NCBI RefSeq assembly: GCF_040610475.1
Contig: NZ_JBEXMJ010000015.1
Coordinates: forward strand, 62,001-126,000
Reading direction: 5' to 3'
Length of the DNA: 64,000 nt
Origin: Actinopolymorpha sp. NPDC004070
GTDB taxonomy: Bacteria > Actinomycetota > Actinomycetes > Propionibacteriales > Actinopolymorphaceae
In this document: positions 1 to 7,089 of the stretch, in pieces
Layout of the letters: every line of letters begins with the position of its first letter
Position numbering within the stretch: the first letter of the stretch is position 1
Made by a program: the position numbers and the translations under genes
Notes under the pieces: generated by a model
The model's input: the letters and a program-made list of their open reading frames with translations, nothing else
The model's database searches: none
Told to the model about the DNA's origin: nothing

Positions 1-542
1 AGTTCGGCGACCAGTCCCGCCTCACGTCCCAGCGCGAGGTCAGCCTCGATCCGGGCTTCCGTGGCGGTCATCCGGCGTTCCTCGAGCCGGTCCACCTCCG
101 CCTGCAGCTTCAACGTCATCGGGACGTCGGCGAACGGCGCACCGTGCCACAGTTCCAGTCCCGCGCCCAGGAAGTCGCGAGCCGACTCGAAGTCATGTCC
201 GCGCAACGCGTCCTCGCCGCGGCGAAGGAGGTCCTCGAAGCGGTCTACGTCCACGTCGCCGACGTCGAGCCGGAGTTCGTAGCCCGGCTGGCTCGTGCGC
301 AGGAGACGACCGTGGGGGTCGGCGAGGAGGCGGCGCAGGCGTACCGCATACCCGTGGATCTGGTTGACGGCGCCGCGCGGCGGCCCGTCCGGCCACACCT
401 CCTCGATCAGGGAGTCGATGGACAGTGGCTGGCCCCGGCCGACGACCAGTGCAGTCAACATCGCCCGCACCTTGGGCGCACTGAGGCGTTCCCAGCCGTC
501 GTCGGCTAGCAATTTCAACGGCCCCAGAATCCGAATCCGCAT
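1..542 (-). CDS. SARP/AfsR-type transcriptional regulator (BTAD), N-terminal part, runs off the window
   Basis: Reading the minus strand from an ATG at 542 gives an uninterrupted frame of about 180 residues beginning MRIRILGPLKLL and leaving the window at base 1. It shows an OmpR-type winged helix (residues about 1-95, with SAPKVRAMLTALVV and GAVNQIHGYAVRLRRLLAD). A bacterial transcriptional activation (BTAD) segment follows (DVDRFEDLLRRGEDAL ... LELWHGAPFADVP). This order is diagnostic of SARP/AfsR activators of secondary-metabolite or developmental genes; whether an NB-ARC/TPR tail follows cannot be seen. GGGGAGA lies 6 bases before the start. It is transcribed divergently from the secreted protein at 734, and heptamer repeats at 599-649 lie between them. 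Family call is firm; target genes are inference. Confidence 0.9.
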   Translation of the reverse strand, partial: MRIRILGPLKLLADDGWERLSAPKVRAMLTALVVGRGQPLSIDSLIEEVWPDGPPRGAVNQIHGYAVRLRRLLADPHGRLLRTSQPGYELRLDVGDVDVDRFEDLLRRGEDALRGHDFESARDFLGAGLELWHGAPFADVPMTLKLQAEVDRLEERRMTATEARIEADLALGREAGLVAE

Positions 543-598
543 CGCTTGTCTCCCCGTAGCGGCTTCCTGTCTCACCCGTGTGGACGCGACGACACGGC

Positions 599-649
599 TC
601 CAGCTTGCATCCAGGTCGGGTTCAGGTTCCATCCAGGTCTGGTCAAGGC
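599..649. promoter_or_regulatory. Five heptamer direct repeats at exact 11-bp phasing; probable SARP operator
   Basis: Heptamers start at 599 (TCCAGCT), 610 (TCCAGGT), 621 (TTCAGGT), 632 (TCCAGGT) and 643 (TCAAGGC), each 11 bp from the next. SARP proteins are known to bind direct heptamers repeated every 11 bp, with the last repeat about 8 bp from the -10 box. Eight bases after the last repeat is a weak -10 (CACTGT, 658-663) for the gene at 734. The array lies in the gap between the divergent SARP gene and that gene. The spacing is seen directly; the binding protein is inference. Confidence 0.7.
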
Positions 650-733
650 GCGCTCGGCACTGTGGTTCGGGTCGGGCCGGCGCGGGGTCGGCCCGCAGCG
701 CAAGGAACCGTCAGGACCAAGAAGGAGAACGTC

Positions 734-1189
734 ATGATCGCTCGCGTCATCAAGGCAGCGGCCACCACCGGCTTTGGGCTGCTGATGGCGGCGGCGCCGA
801 TGGTGGCACCCGCTGCTCAGGCCGAGATCGTCACCCCCGGGCCCGAATCGGCCTACTCCTACGAATGGAACACCGGGGTGCTCACCTCGGGTCCGTCCGG
901 CACCTACCACTGCATCTCCACCACCGGTTCGACGGCCTGCTACAAGCCGTACGGCGACAAGATCTACGTCAAGGACACGAAGGCCGACGGGTACTCCGCC
1001 GTCATGCGGTGGTACACCAACTACGGTCGCTGGGGCACCTGCCGCAACCCGTACAAGGCTGGGACGTGGGTGGTGTGCGACAAGGATTTCGCCGAAGGAA
1101 GCTGGTTGAACTTCCGCGCTTCGAGGTACGACGGTGAGACCAAGAAGTGGATCGGCCCCGAGTCCGACCTGATGGCGAGCACCACCTGA
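734..1189 (+). CDS. Small secreted protein with four cysteines, function unknown
   Basis: 151 residues. The ATG at 734 is preceded by AAGGAG (722-727). Residues 1-30 form a typical Sec signal peptide (MIARVIKAAATT, a hydrophobic core, then a predicted cut after APAAQA). The mature part of about 120 residues is rich in Tyr, Trp, Gly and Lys and has four Cys (in YHC, TAC, GTC and VVCD), which could make two disulfides. No catalytic motif was recognised. It resembles small extracellular proteins of actinomycetes of unknown role. It is monocistronic, between the heptamer array and a strong hairpin at 1250-1282, and is probably controlled by the adjacent SARP regulator. Confidence 0.8.
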   Translation: MIARVIKAAATTGFGLLMAAAPMVAPAAQAEIVTPGPESAYSYEWNTGVLTSGPSGTYHCISTTGSTACYKPYGDKIYVKDTKADGYSAVMRWYTNYGRWGTCRNPYKAGTWVVCDKDFAEGSWLNFRASRYDGETKKWIGPESDLMASTT

Positions 1190-1249
1190 GGTCGACGTTC
1201 CCTCGGCGTCTTTCCCGCCGGCGTGGCCCTTCGCCGCGACCTCGCGGGC

Positions 1250-1282
1250 GGCGTTCCCCGGTCCGACGGGCCGGGGAACGCC
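1250..1282 (+). terminator. Hairpin terminator after the secreted-protein gene
   Basis: A perfect 12-bp inverted repeat: GGCGTTCCCCGG (1250-1261), a 9-base loop, and CCGGGGAACGCC (1271-1282), followed by TTCGTCC. It lies 60 bases after the stop at 1189. The T-run is weak, as is usual in actinobacteria. Confidence 0.7.
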
Positions 1283-1358
1283 TTCGTCCACGCCGACCGA
1301 TGGCTCCATTGGATCCGGGTTCGGACATTCGTGCTGCACCCACCGGGGCCAACGGGCT

Positions 1359-1364
1359 ATCCTC
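1359..1364 (+). promoter_or_regulatory. -10 box (TATCCT) for the leuS leader transcript
   Basis: TATCCT fits the actinobacterial TANNNT -10 pattern and ends 5 bases before the leader-peptide ATG at 1370, which has no Shine-Dalgarno sequence. Transcription would start at or next to that ATG, giving a leaderless leader peptide. No convincing -35 was seen. Confidence 0.45.
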
Positions 1365-1369
1365 CTGGC

Positions 1370-1405
1370 ATGTCGGTGGTCCTGCTCCTTACCGGGCCGC
1401 GCTGA
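1370..1405 (+). CDS. leuS leader peptide MSVVLLLTGPR with three consecutive Leu codons
   Basis: An 11-residue ORF (MSVVLLLTGPR, stop TGA) whose codons 5-7 are CTG CTC CTT. It lies 123 bases upstream of leuS and is followed by a hairpin terminator at 1441-1461. Between them are two mutually exclusive hairpins: GCGGGTGC pairing with GCACCGC, and CCGCG pairing with CGCGG, both using the same CCGC. This is the layout of ribosome-mediated attenuation: stalling at Leu codons when charged tRNA-Leu is scarce would favour read-through. Attenuators upstream of leuS have been predicted before in some Streptomyces. No Shine-Dalgarno is present, and a leaderless start from the -10 at 1359 fits. Translation of the peptide is inferred. 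Confidence 0.65.
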   Translation: MSVVLLLTGPR

Positions 1406-1440
1406 CCTCAGCGGGTGCTCTGCACCGCGTCGGCGCGGCG

Positions 1441-1466
1441 AACCCCTCTGCGTGAGGGGTTTCTTC
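1441..1466 (+). terminator. Rho-independent attenuator terminator before leuS
   Basis: AACCCCTC (1441-1448) pairs perfectly with GAGGGGTT (1454-1461) across a 5-base loop and is followed by the pyrimidine tract TCTTC. It sits after the Leu leader peptide and 63 bases before the leuS ATG, so termination here would switch leuS off. Confidence 0.75.
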
Positions 1467-1528
1467 ATGTCCGGCCACCGGTGATCAGCGACCTCGCGCG
1501 ATCGCCGTCGATCTTCAGGCGGTGCACC

Positions 1529-3853
1529 ATGACCACAGCCGACCCCACCAGGCCCCACGACAGCGTCGCGTCCGAACCTGCCTACCGCTACGACGGGCCG
1601 CTGGCCGGTCGGATCGAGGCGCGCTGGCAGGCGTTCTGGGCCGAGCACGGGACGTTCCACACCCCGAATCCTGTCGGCGACCTCGGCCCCGGCCACGATT
1701 ACGACGCCTGTCAAGCGGGGGTTGACAGGGCGCGGGCGGACGCTCCGAAGTTCTATGTGCTGGACATGTTCGCGGGCCCGTCCGGCTCCCTGCACGTAGG
1801 TCATCCACTGGGTTATGTGGCGACCGATGTCTACGGGCGGTACCTGCGGATGCGCGGCCACAATGTGCTGCACGCGTTCGGGTTCGACGCCTTCGGCCTG
1901 CCCGCCGAGCAGTACGCGGTCCAGACCGGACGGCACCCGCGGGAGACCACCGAGGCCAACATCACCACCATCCGGCGGCAGTTGCGGCGACTGGGCCTCG
2001 CCCACGACGACCGGCGCAGCGTGTCGACCACCGACGTGGACTTCTACCGCTGGACGCAGTGGATGTTCCTGCAGATCCACGGGGCGTGGTACGACGACGA
2101 GCAGAGGCGCGCCCGGCCGATCGCCGAACTGGAGAAGGAGTTCGCGGCCGGGCGGCGAGCTGTCCCCCGCGGACGGGACTGGCACGCGATGGCCGCTCAC
2201 GAACGCCGGGAGGTGCTGGACTCCTACCGCCTGGCCTACCTGGCGGACGTGCCGGTCAACTGGTGCCCGGGCCTGGGCACCGTGCTGGCCGACGAGGAGG
2301 TCACCGCCGAGGGGCGCAGCGAACGCGGGAACTATCCCGTCTTCGCCCGCACGATGCGGCAGTGGATGCTGCGCATCACCGCGTACGCCGACCGCCTGGT
2401 CGACGACCTGGACGTGCTGGACTGGCCCGAACCGATCAAGGCCCAGCAGCGCAACTGGATCGGCCGCTCCCGCGAGCAGGGCGAGGCGACCTACCGGCTG
2501 CACGACTGGCTGTTCAGCCGGCAGCGCTACTGGGGTGAGCCGTTCCCGATCGTGTACGACGAGCACGGCCCGGTCGCGCTGCCCGAGTCGATGCTGCCGG
2601 TCGTGTTGCCGCAGACCCCGGAGTACGCGCCCATCACCTTCGATCCCGACGACGCGTCGTCGGAGCCGGTCGCGCCGCTGGGGCGGCTGACCGACTGGGT
2701 GGAGGTCACGCTGGATCTGGGTGACGGCCCGCGTACCTACCGGCGGGAGACCAACACGATGCCGCAGTGGGCGGGCTCGTGTTGGTACGAACTGCGCTAC
2801 CTCGATCCGCGGAACGACGAGCACTTCTGCGACCCGGCGCTGGAACGGCACTGGCTGGGCAGCCGCGGCGGCACGGACCCGGGCGGGGTCGATCTCTACG
2901 TGGGCGGGGTCGAGCATGCCGTACTGCACCTGCTGTACGCGCGCTTCTGGCACAAGGTGCTGTACGACCTGGGCCACGTGTCGAGCCGGGAGCCGTTTCG
3001 CCGGCTGGTCAACAACGGCTACATCCAGGCGTACTCCTACACCGACGAACGCGGGGTGTACGTGCCCGCCGCCGAGGTGGTCGAGCGCGACGGCACCTTC
3101 TGGTGGCGAGACCGTCCGGTCACCCGATCGCTGGGAAAGATGGGCAAGAGCCTGCGCAACATGGTGACGCCCGACGAGTTGTGTGAACGCTACGGCGCGG
3201 ACACCTTCCGGGTGTACGTCATGGCGTCCGGCCCGCTGCAGGCGTCCCGGCCATGGGATCCGCGTGGGATCGTCGGGGCGCAGCGGTTCCTGCAGCGGGT
3301 GTGGCGGAGCCTGGTCGACGAGGAGACCGGCGCGACGAGGGTCGTCGACGAGCCGGCCGGCGAGGAGACTCTTCGCCTGCTGCACCTGACCATTGCCGGT
3401 GTCCGGGACGACCTGGACGCCCTGAGCTTCCACACCGCGGTCGCCCGTCTCACCAGGCTGTCCCGGCACGTCGCGGGCCTGGCCGGCGAGGTGCCGGCGG
3501 AGGTGGCACGGCCGATGGTGTTGATGCTGGCGCCGTTCGCTCCTCACCTGGCCGAGGAACTGTGGCAGCGGCTGGGAGCGGAGCAGGCCACGCCACGTCA
3601 GGCCGGGTCGCTTGCGTACCTGCCCTTTTCAGAGGCGGATCCGGCCTACCTGGGCGCGCGGACGGTGACCTGCGTGGTGCAGGTCTCGGGCAAGCTGCGA
3701 GGCCGGATGGACGTACCACCGGACATCACCGCCGACGAGCTGCGTCAACGCGCGCTTGACATCGAGCCGGTGCGCAGGGCGCTGCGTGGGCGGGCGGTCT
3801 CCCGCGTCGTCGTGCGTCCGCCCGGGCTGGTCAACATCGTGCCCGCGGAATGA
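1529..3853 (+). CDS. leuS: Leucyl-tRNA synthetase lacking the CP1 editing domain
   Basis: 774 residues, against about 860-970 for full-length bacterial LeuRS. Class Ia signatures are present: SLHVGH (HVGH 89-92) and GKMGKS (KMGKS 537-541, the usual actinobacterial variant), with anticodon-binding and C-terminal domains. At NWIGRS (309-314) only seven residues separate the Rossmann fold from [14 protein letters not shown] (322 on). In family members about 200 residues of CP1 editing domain, with the Thr-rich TTRPDT motif, are inserted there. Post-transfer editing of mischarged tRNA-Leu should therefore be absent. The normally near-invariant MxPYPSG segment reads MFAGPSG (80-86). ATG 1529 was chosen because sequence upstream of it is the leader region; no good RBS is visible. 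The gene occupies the usual leuS position before degV/comEA, so it may be the only LeuRS; that cannot be known from the window. Confidence 0.93.
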   Translation: MTTADPTRPHDSVASEPAYRYDGPLAGRIEARWQAFWAEHGTFHTPNPVGDLGPGHDYDACQAGVDRARADAPKFYVLDMFAGPSGSLHVGHPLGYVATDVYGRYLRMRGHNVLHAFGFDAFGLPAEQYAVQTGRHPRETTEANITTIRRQLRRLGLAHDDRRSVSTTDVDFYRWTQWMFLQIHGAWYDDEQRRARPIAELEKEFAAGRRAVPRGRDWHAMAAHERREVLDSYRLAYLADVPVNWCPGLGTVLADEEVTAEGRSERGNYPVFARTMRQWMLRITAYADRLVDDLDVLDWPEPIKAQQRNWIGRSREQGEATYRLHDWLFSRQRYWGEPFPIVYDEHGPVALPESMLPVVLPQTPEYAPITFDPDDASSEPVAPLGRLTDWVEVTLDLGDGPRTYRRETNTMPQWAGSCWYELRYLDPRNDEHFCDPALERHWLGSRGGTDPGGVDLYVGGVEHAVLHLLYARFWHKVLYDLGHVSSREPFRRLVNNGYIQAYSYTDERGVYVPAAEVVERDGTFWWRDRPVTRSLGKMGKSLRNMVTPDELCERYGADTFRVYVMASGPLQASRPWDPRGIVGAQRFLQRVWRSLVDEETGATRVVDEPAGEETLRLLHLTIAGVRDDLDALSFHTAVARLTRLSRHVAGLAGEVPAEVARPMVLMLAPFAPHLAEELWQRLGAEQATPRQAGSLAYLPFSEADPAYLGARTVTCVVQVSGKLRGRMDVPPDITADELRQRALDIEPVRRALRGRAVSRVVVRPPGLVNIVPAE

Positions 3854-4019
3854 GCGACGTGCGCCTGCCAAGGAACCTCCGTCGGTCGTCGTCGAGCGCC
3901 CGGTCGAGCACGGACAGGTCCCGTCGCTGTCCCCGACCACACAGGCCGGGGGAGTTCTGCTCAGGGCGTAGCTGATCGAACACCCGGCGGACTCGGCCGG
4001 TGGAGGCTACATTTCTCTC

Positions 4020-4874
4020 GTGGTGCGACACGTGGCCCTGGTGACCGACTCGACCGCACACCTCGATGGCCGGGAGGTTGCCGACTACGGAATCTCCGTC
4101 GTGCCGACGCAGGTGACGGTCGGCTCCACCACGTACACCGACGGCGACCCGGAGGTGACCCGACTGGTCACCGACTCCCTGCGCCGTGGCGAAAGCGTCC
4201 GCACCGCACGTCCCTCGCCGATGGAGTTCCTGGCCGGCTACACCGCCGCGGCTCGCACCGGCTACTCGGCCGCGGTGTCGATCCACCTGTCCGGCGACCT
4301 TTCCGGCACCCACGACGCGGCCAGGCTGGGCGCGGTCCAGGCTCCCCTGCCGGTCGCCGTGGTCGACTCACGCCAGGTGGGCATGGGACTCGGCTTCGCC
4401 GTGCTCGCCGCCGCCGACGCAGCCAGGAAGGGTGCGGACGCGGCCGAGGTGGTCGAGCTGGCGCGGGCGCGTGCCGCCGCGACCGAGACGTATCTCTACG
4501 TCGACTCACTCGACTACCTGCGCCGCGGTGGGCGGATCCGGCTCGCCCAGGCGATGGTGAGTTCGGCCCTGCCGTCCAGGCCGATCCTGCAGCTACGCGA
4601 CGGCCGGGTCACACCATGTGCCAAGGTGCGTACCGGTGCCAGAGCGATGGCCGAGCTCGAGCGCCTCGCTCTGGGAAGTGCCGGCACCCGCAGTGTCGAG
4701 ATCGCGGTGCACCACCTCGGGGCGCCAATCCTCGCCGGTGAGCTGGCCTCGCGGTTGGGGCGGCGCGTACGCCGGCTCGCTCGCATCGTGTTCCGGGAGG
4801 CCGGCAGCGGGATCGGCGCGCACGTCGGGCCGGGCATGGTCTCGGTCGTCGTGTCGCCCACCGACGTCGACTGA
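4020..4874 (+). CDS. DegV family fatty-acid-binding protein
   Basis: 284 residues, normal for DegV. The N-terminus MVRHVALVTDSTAHL carries the DSTA motif, followed by VVPTQVTV, the RTARPSP loop and SIHLSGDLSGT, the Ser/Thr cluster that holds the fatty-acid carboxylate. DYLRRGGRI and LPSRPIL are also typical. Family members bind a fatty acid and can supply it to FakA-type kinases; no kinase gene lies nearby. The GTG at 4020 has GGAGG about 12 bases upstream; a second GTG at 4023 is possible. It follows leuS by 166 bases and is not clearly in the same operon. Its position before comEA matches other actinobacteria. Confidence 0.92.
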   Translation: MVRHVALVTDSTAHLDGREVADYGISVVPTQVTVGSTTYTDGDPEVTRLVTDSLRRGESVRTARPSPMEFLAGYTAAARTGYSAAVSIHLSGDLSGTHDAARLGAVQAPLPVAVVDSRQVGMGLGFAVLAAADAARKGADAAEVVELARARAAATETYLYVDSLDYLRRGGRIRLAQAMVSSALPSRPILQLRDGRVTPCAKVRTGARAMAELERLALGSAGTRSVEIAVHHLGAPILAGELASRLGRRVRRLARIVFREAGSGIGAHVGPGMVSVVVSPTDVD

Positions 4875-4946
4875 ACGCGGGCCGGTCCTGGGGCCGACCC
4901 CTCGACGTCGTACGCCACATCCCGCCGTGCCCTACCCTGGGCGACC

Positions 4947-5888
4947 GTGAGCGCAGGTGGAACGTCGCGTCGGGACATGCTGGCCGCGATCGGCGACAGA
5001 TACCAGATCCCGGTCGAGGACATGGCCGCGGTTCCGGCTCAGGGTGCCGCCAACGACGTGTACTTCCTCGGCGACCACCTCGTCCTGCGCATCCCGCGAG
5101 GTGGCGGCGCCCGGCTGGCCGAGCTCGCCAAGGAGGCGACGCTCATCCCCGCGGTCCGCCGGGTGGGGGTGCGAACGCCCGCGGTGGTGACGTACGACGA
5201 CAGCTGCTCTGTCGTCAACGTTCCCTACCTCGTGGTCGAACGCGTCCCTGGCCGCGACTTGGCCGCTCTGGGCACCGAACCCCACACGGCAGCCGACGCC
5301 TACCGCGACGTCGGGGTGGGCCTCGCCCGGCTGCACCAGCTGACCCGCGCGCGCGTGGGCTCGCTACCTGGTGTCGCGCAGCTACCGGAGGACGATCCGC
5401 GGGCCCATGTGCTCCGGCTGGCGGAGAAGGGGTACGTCGACGTGGACACCGCGGGCTGGCTGGTCGGATGGTTCGACCGGCTGGAGCGCTGGCGGCCCGT
5501 CGACGTGGCGCCGGCGGTCGTGCACGGCGACGTCTCGCCGACCAACATCGTGGTCGCGAGCGCCACCCCCGAACGCGCCACCCTGGTGGACTGGGGAGAC
5601 GCGGCCTGGGCTGATCCCGCTGTCGACTTCGCGAAACTGCCGTTGCGCGCGGTGCCGTACGCCCTGCGGGGTTACCTGGACCAGGTGCCGCCGCGAGCTC
5701 TGGCGGAGGCCGAACACGCCTGGTCGGCGAGGGTGCTCTGGTATCACCTGTCCTGGGCGCTGCACCGTGTCGGCGACGTGCCGGGAGAACCCGAACGCGT
5801 GTGGACCAGGCCGCCCGCGAGCCGGCTGCTCGAGCTGCTGCGGTTCTTCGCCGCCTCACCGCCGGCGCCCTGGCCCGACCTGGCCTGA
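4947..5888 (+). CDS. Aminoglycoside phosphotransferase-like small-molecule kinase
   Basis: 313 residues with the protein-kinase-like APH fold: an N-lobe nucleotide-binding region (GAANDVYFLGDHLVLRIPR), the hinge VERVPGRDL, the catalytic loop VVHGDVSPTNIVV (Brenner motif with catalytic Asp) and the metal-binding TLVDWGDAAW in place of DFG. The substrate is unknown; the family includes antibiotic, choline and homoserine kinases, and no resistance role should be assumed. The GTG start at 4947 follows degV by 72 bases, so co-transcription is possible. The stop codon falls inside the first copy of a 17-bp tandem repeat. Confidence 0.82.
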   Translation: MSAGGTSRRDMLAAIGDRYQIPVEDMAAVPAQGAANDVYFLGDHLVLRIPRGGGARLAELAKEATLIPAVRRVGVRTPAVVTYDDSCSVVNVPYLVVERVPGRDLAALGTEPHTAADAYRDVGVGLARLHQLTRARVGSLPGVAQLPEDDPRAHVLRLAEKGYVDVDTAGWLVGWFDRLERWRPVDVAPAVVHGDVSPTNIVVASATPERATLVDWGDAAWADPAVDFAKLPLRAVPYALRGYLDQVPPRALAEAEHAWSARVLWYHLSWALHRVGDVPGEPERVWTRPPASRLLELLRFFAASPPAPWPDLA

Positions 5889-5972
5889 GGCCGGCTCTGG
5901 CCTGAGGCCGGCTCTGGCCTGAGGTCGGCTCTGGCCTGAGATCGGGCCTGGCCTGGCCTGAGGTCGGCCTCT
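5880..5972. repeat. Tandem repeat, 17-bp unit, about five copies
   Basis: Unit CTGGCCTGAGGCCGGCT. Copies start at 5880, 5897, 5914 and 5931, with a fifth degenerate copy at about 5953. The first two are identical and later ones drift. The TGA stop of the preceding kinase gene (5886-5888) lies in copy 1, so the array begins inside the coding region. Each unit can fold (GGCCTGAGGCC). Confidence 0.9.
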
Positions 5973-6345
5973 GACGCGCGCGGCCTTCCTGGCGCACCCG
6001 CCTCTCTCGGCTGCAGCCAGCTTGCCGACTTCCTGTCCACAGGCTGCCGACCGGCGGGATCGTCCACAGGCCCTTCTTGTTGCCGGCAACGGCATCCGCG
6101 TTCTTCGTAGCGTCGTCCGCGTGTTGCGTCGACGGCCTCCTCCCCAGCACCGGGCGGGGCCCGAGGAGACCGCCCGTGCGGTCCGCCGGGTCCACGCGCT
6201 TCGGCGCTCGCCTCCGCGCGCTGTCGTCACCGGGGGATGGGTGCCACAGGTTCCCCCCGACCGGGTTGGTGCCGCCCGCGCGCAAGCCGGTGCGGCGTTC
6301 GGTGAGCCGTCGTCACCGGTGTGGTCGAAGGAAGGCGAGGAGCGC
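5973..6345 (+). promoter_or_regulatory. comEA upstream region with two DnaA-box-like sites
   Basis: These 373 bases between the 17-bp repeats and comEA hold no supported gene. Two 9-mers, CTGTCCACA (6033-6041) and TCGTCCACA (6060-6068), both fit the high-GC actinobacterial DnaA box (T/C)(T/C)(G/A/C)TCCACA, in the same orientation and 27 bp apart. No promoter could be picked with confidence. Confidence 0.4.
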
Positions 6346-7089
6346 ATGCGGCAGTCCGGTCACGCCGAGGAAGAACACCCCTACCGGCCGCTCGACGACG
6401 ACTTCGCCGAGCACGACGACCTGCTCACGGACGCGAGCGAGGAGTCACCGGCGTGGGCGCTGCGGCGAGGCCATGTCGTGGTGGTCGCCGTCGTACTGCT
6501 GCTGGCGGTGATCGGAGCCGCGGTGATGGTGATCCGGGACCGTCCCGTGCGCGAGACCGTCATCGAGCCGGCGGCCCGTGCCACGGTGGTGGCGACACCG
6601 GGGACCTCGACCTCGGCGCCCGGCTCGCCGGCTCCGCGGCCGTCGCCGACGCTGGTGGTGCATGTGGCAGGCAAGGTACGCAGGCCGGGAGTGGTGCACC
6701 TGCCCGGCGGTTCCCGGGTGTTCGACGCAGTCACCGCCTCCGGTGGAGCGCTGCCGGGAACCGACCTCGACACCGTCAACCTCGCTCGCCCCCTGCTCGA
6801 CGGTGAACAAGTTCCGGTAGGCGTGACGCCACCGCCCGGTGCTCCACCCGCCGGAGGTGACGGAGCCCCGAGCGCGGGGCCGCCGTCGGCAGGCGCACCT
6901 CTCGACCTCAACTCCGCGACCTCCGCGGAGCTGGAGGAGCTGCCCGGAGTGGGCCCGGTACTCGCGCAACGGATCGTGGACTTCCGCACCGAGCACGGAC
7001 GGTTCGTCGATGTCGAGGACCTGCGCGAGGTCACCGGGATCGGTGAACGCACCTTCGCCGAGCTGCGCGACAAAGTGACGGCGCGGTGA
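6346..7089 (+). CDS. comEA: ComEA-like DNA-binding/competence protein
   Basis: 247 residues. A cytoplasmic N-terminus is followed by one membrane segment (HVVVVAVVLLLAVIGAAVMV, about 43-62) and a Pro/Ser-rich linker. Next comes an SLBB domain (VVHVAGKVRRPGVVHLP ... TVNLARPLLDGEQVPV) and a C-terminal helix-hairpin-helix pair (LDLNSATSAELEELPGVGP and VEDLREVTGIGERTF). This matches ComEA, the membrane-anchored receptor that captures incoming DNA in transformation. The ATG at 6346 has AGGCGAGGA just upstream. Its stop overlaps the GTG of comEC by 4 bases, so the two are translationally coupled. Competence has not been shown for most actinomycetes with these genes. Confidence 0.93.
   Translation: MRQSGHAEEEHPYRPLDDDFAEHDDLLTDASEESPAWALRRGHVVVVAVVLLLAVIGAAVMVIRDRPVRETVIEPAARATVVATPGTSTSAPGSPAPRPSPTLVVHVAGKVRRPGVVHLPGGSRVFDAVTASGGALPGTDLDTVNLARPLLDGEQVPVGVTPPPGAPPAGGDGAPSAGPPSAGAPLDLNSATSAELEELPGVGPVLAQRIVDFRTEHGRFVDVEDLREVTGIGERTFAELRDKVTAR

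Noticed and set aside
1190..1528. T-box riboswitch upstream of leuS
   Set aside because: No conserved T-box antiterminator sequence or specifier loop was found; the LLL leader peptide explains the terminator better.
572..3547. Very long open frame on the minus strand opposite leuS (and similar ones opposite comEC, the acyl-CoA synthetase and phoH)
   Set aside because: They are antisense shadows caused by G/C-biased third positions: composition is Arg/Gly/Pro/His-rich, with no domain and no ribosome-binding site.
4947..5888. Aminoglycoside resistance gene
   Set aside because: The fold is APH-like but the family is broad; there is no close motif to a known resistance enzyme and the neighbours are housekeeping genes.
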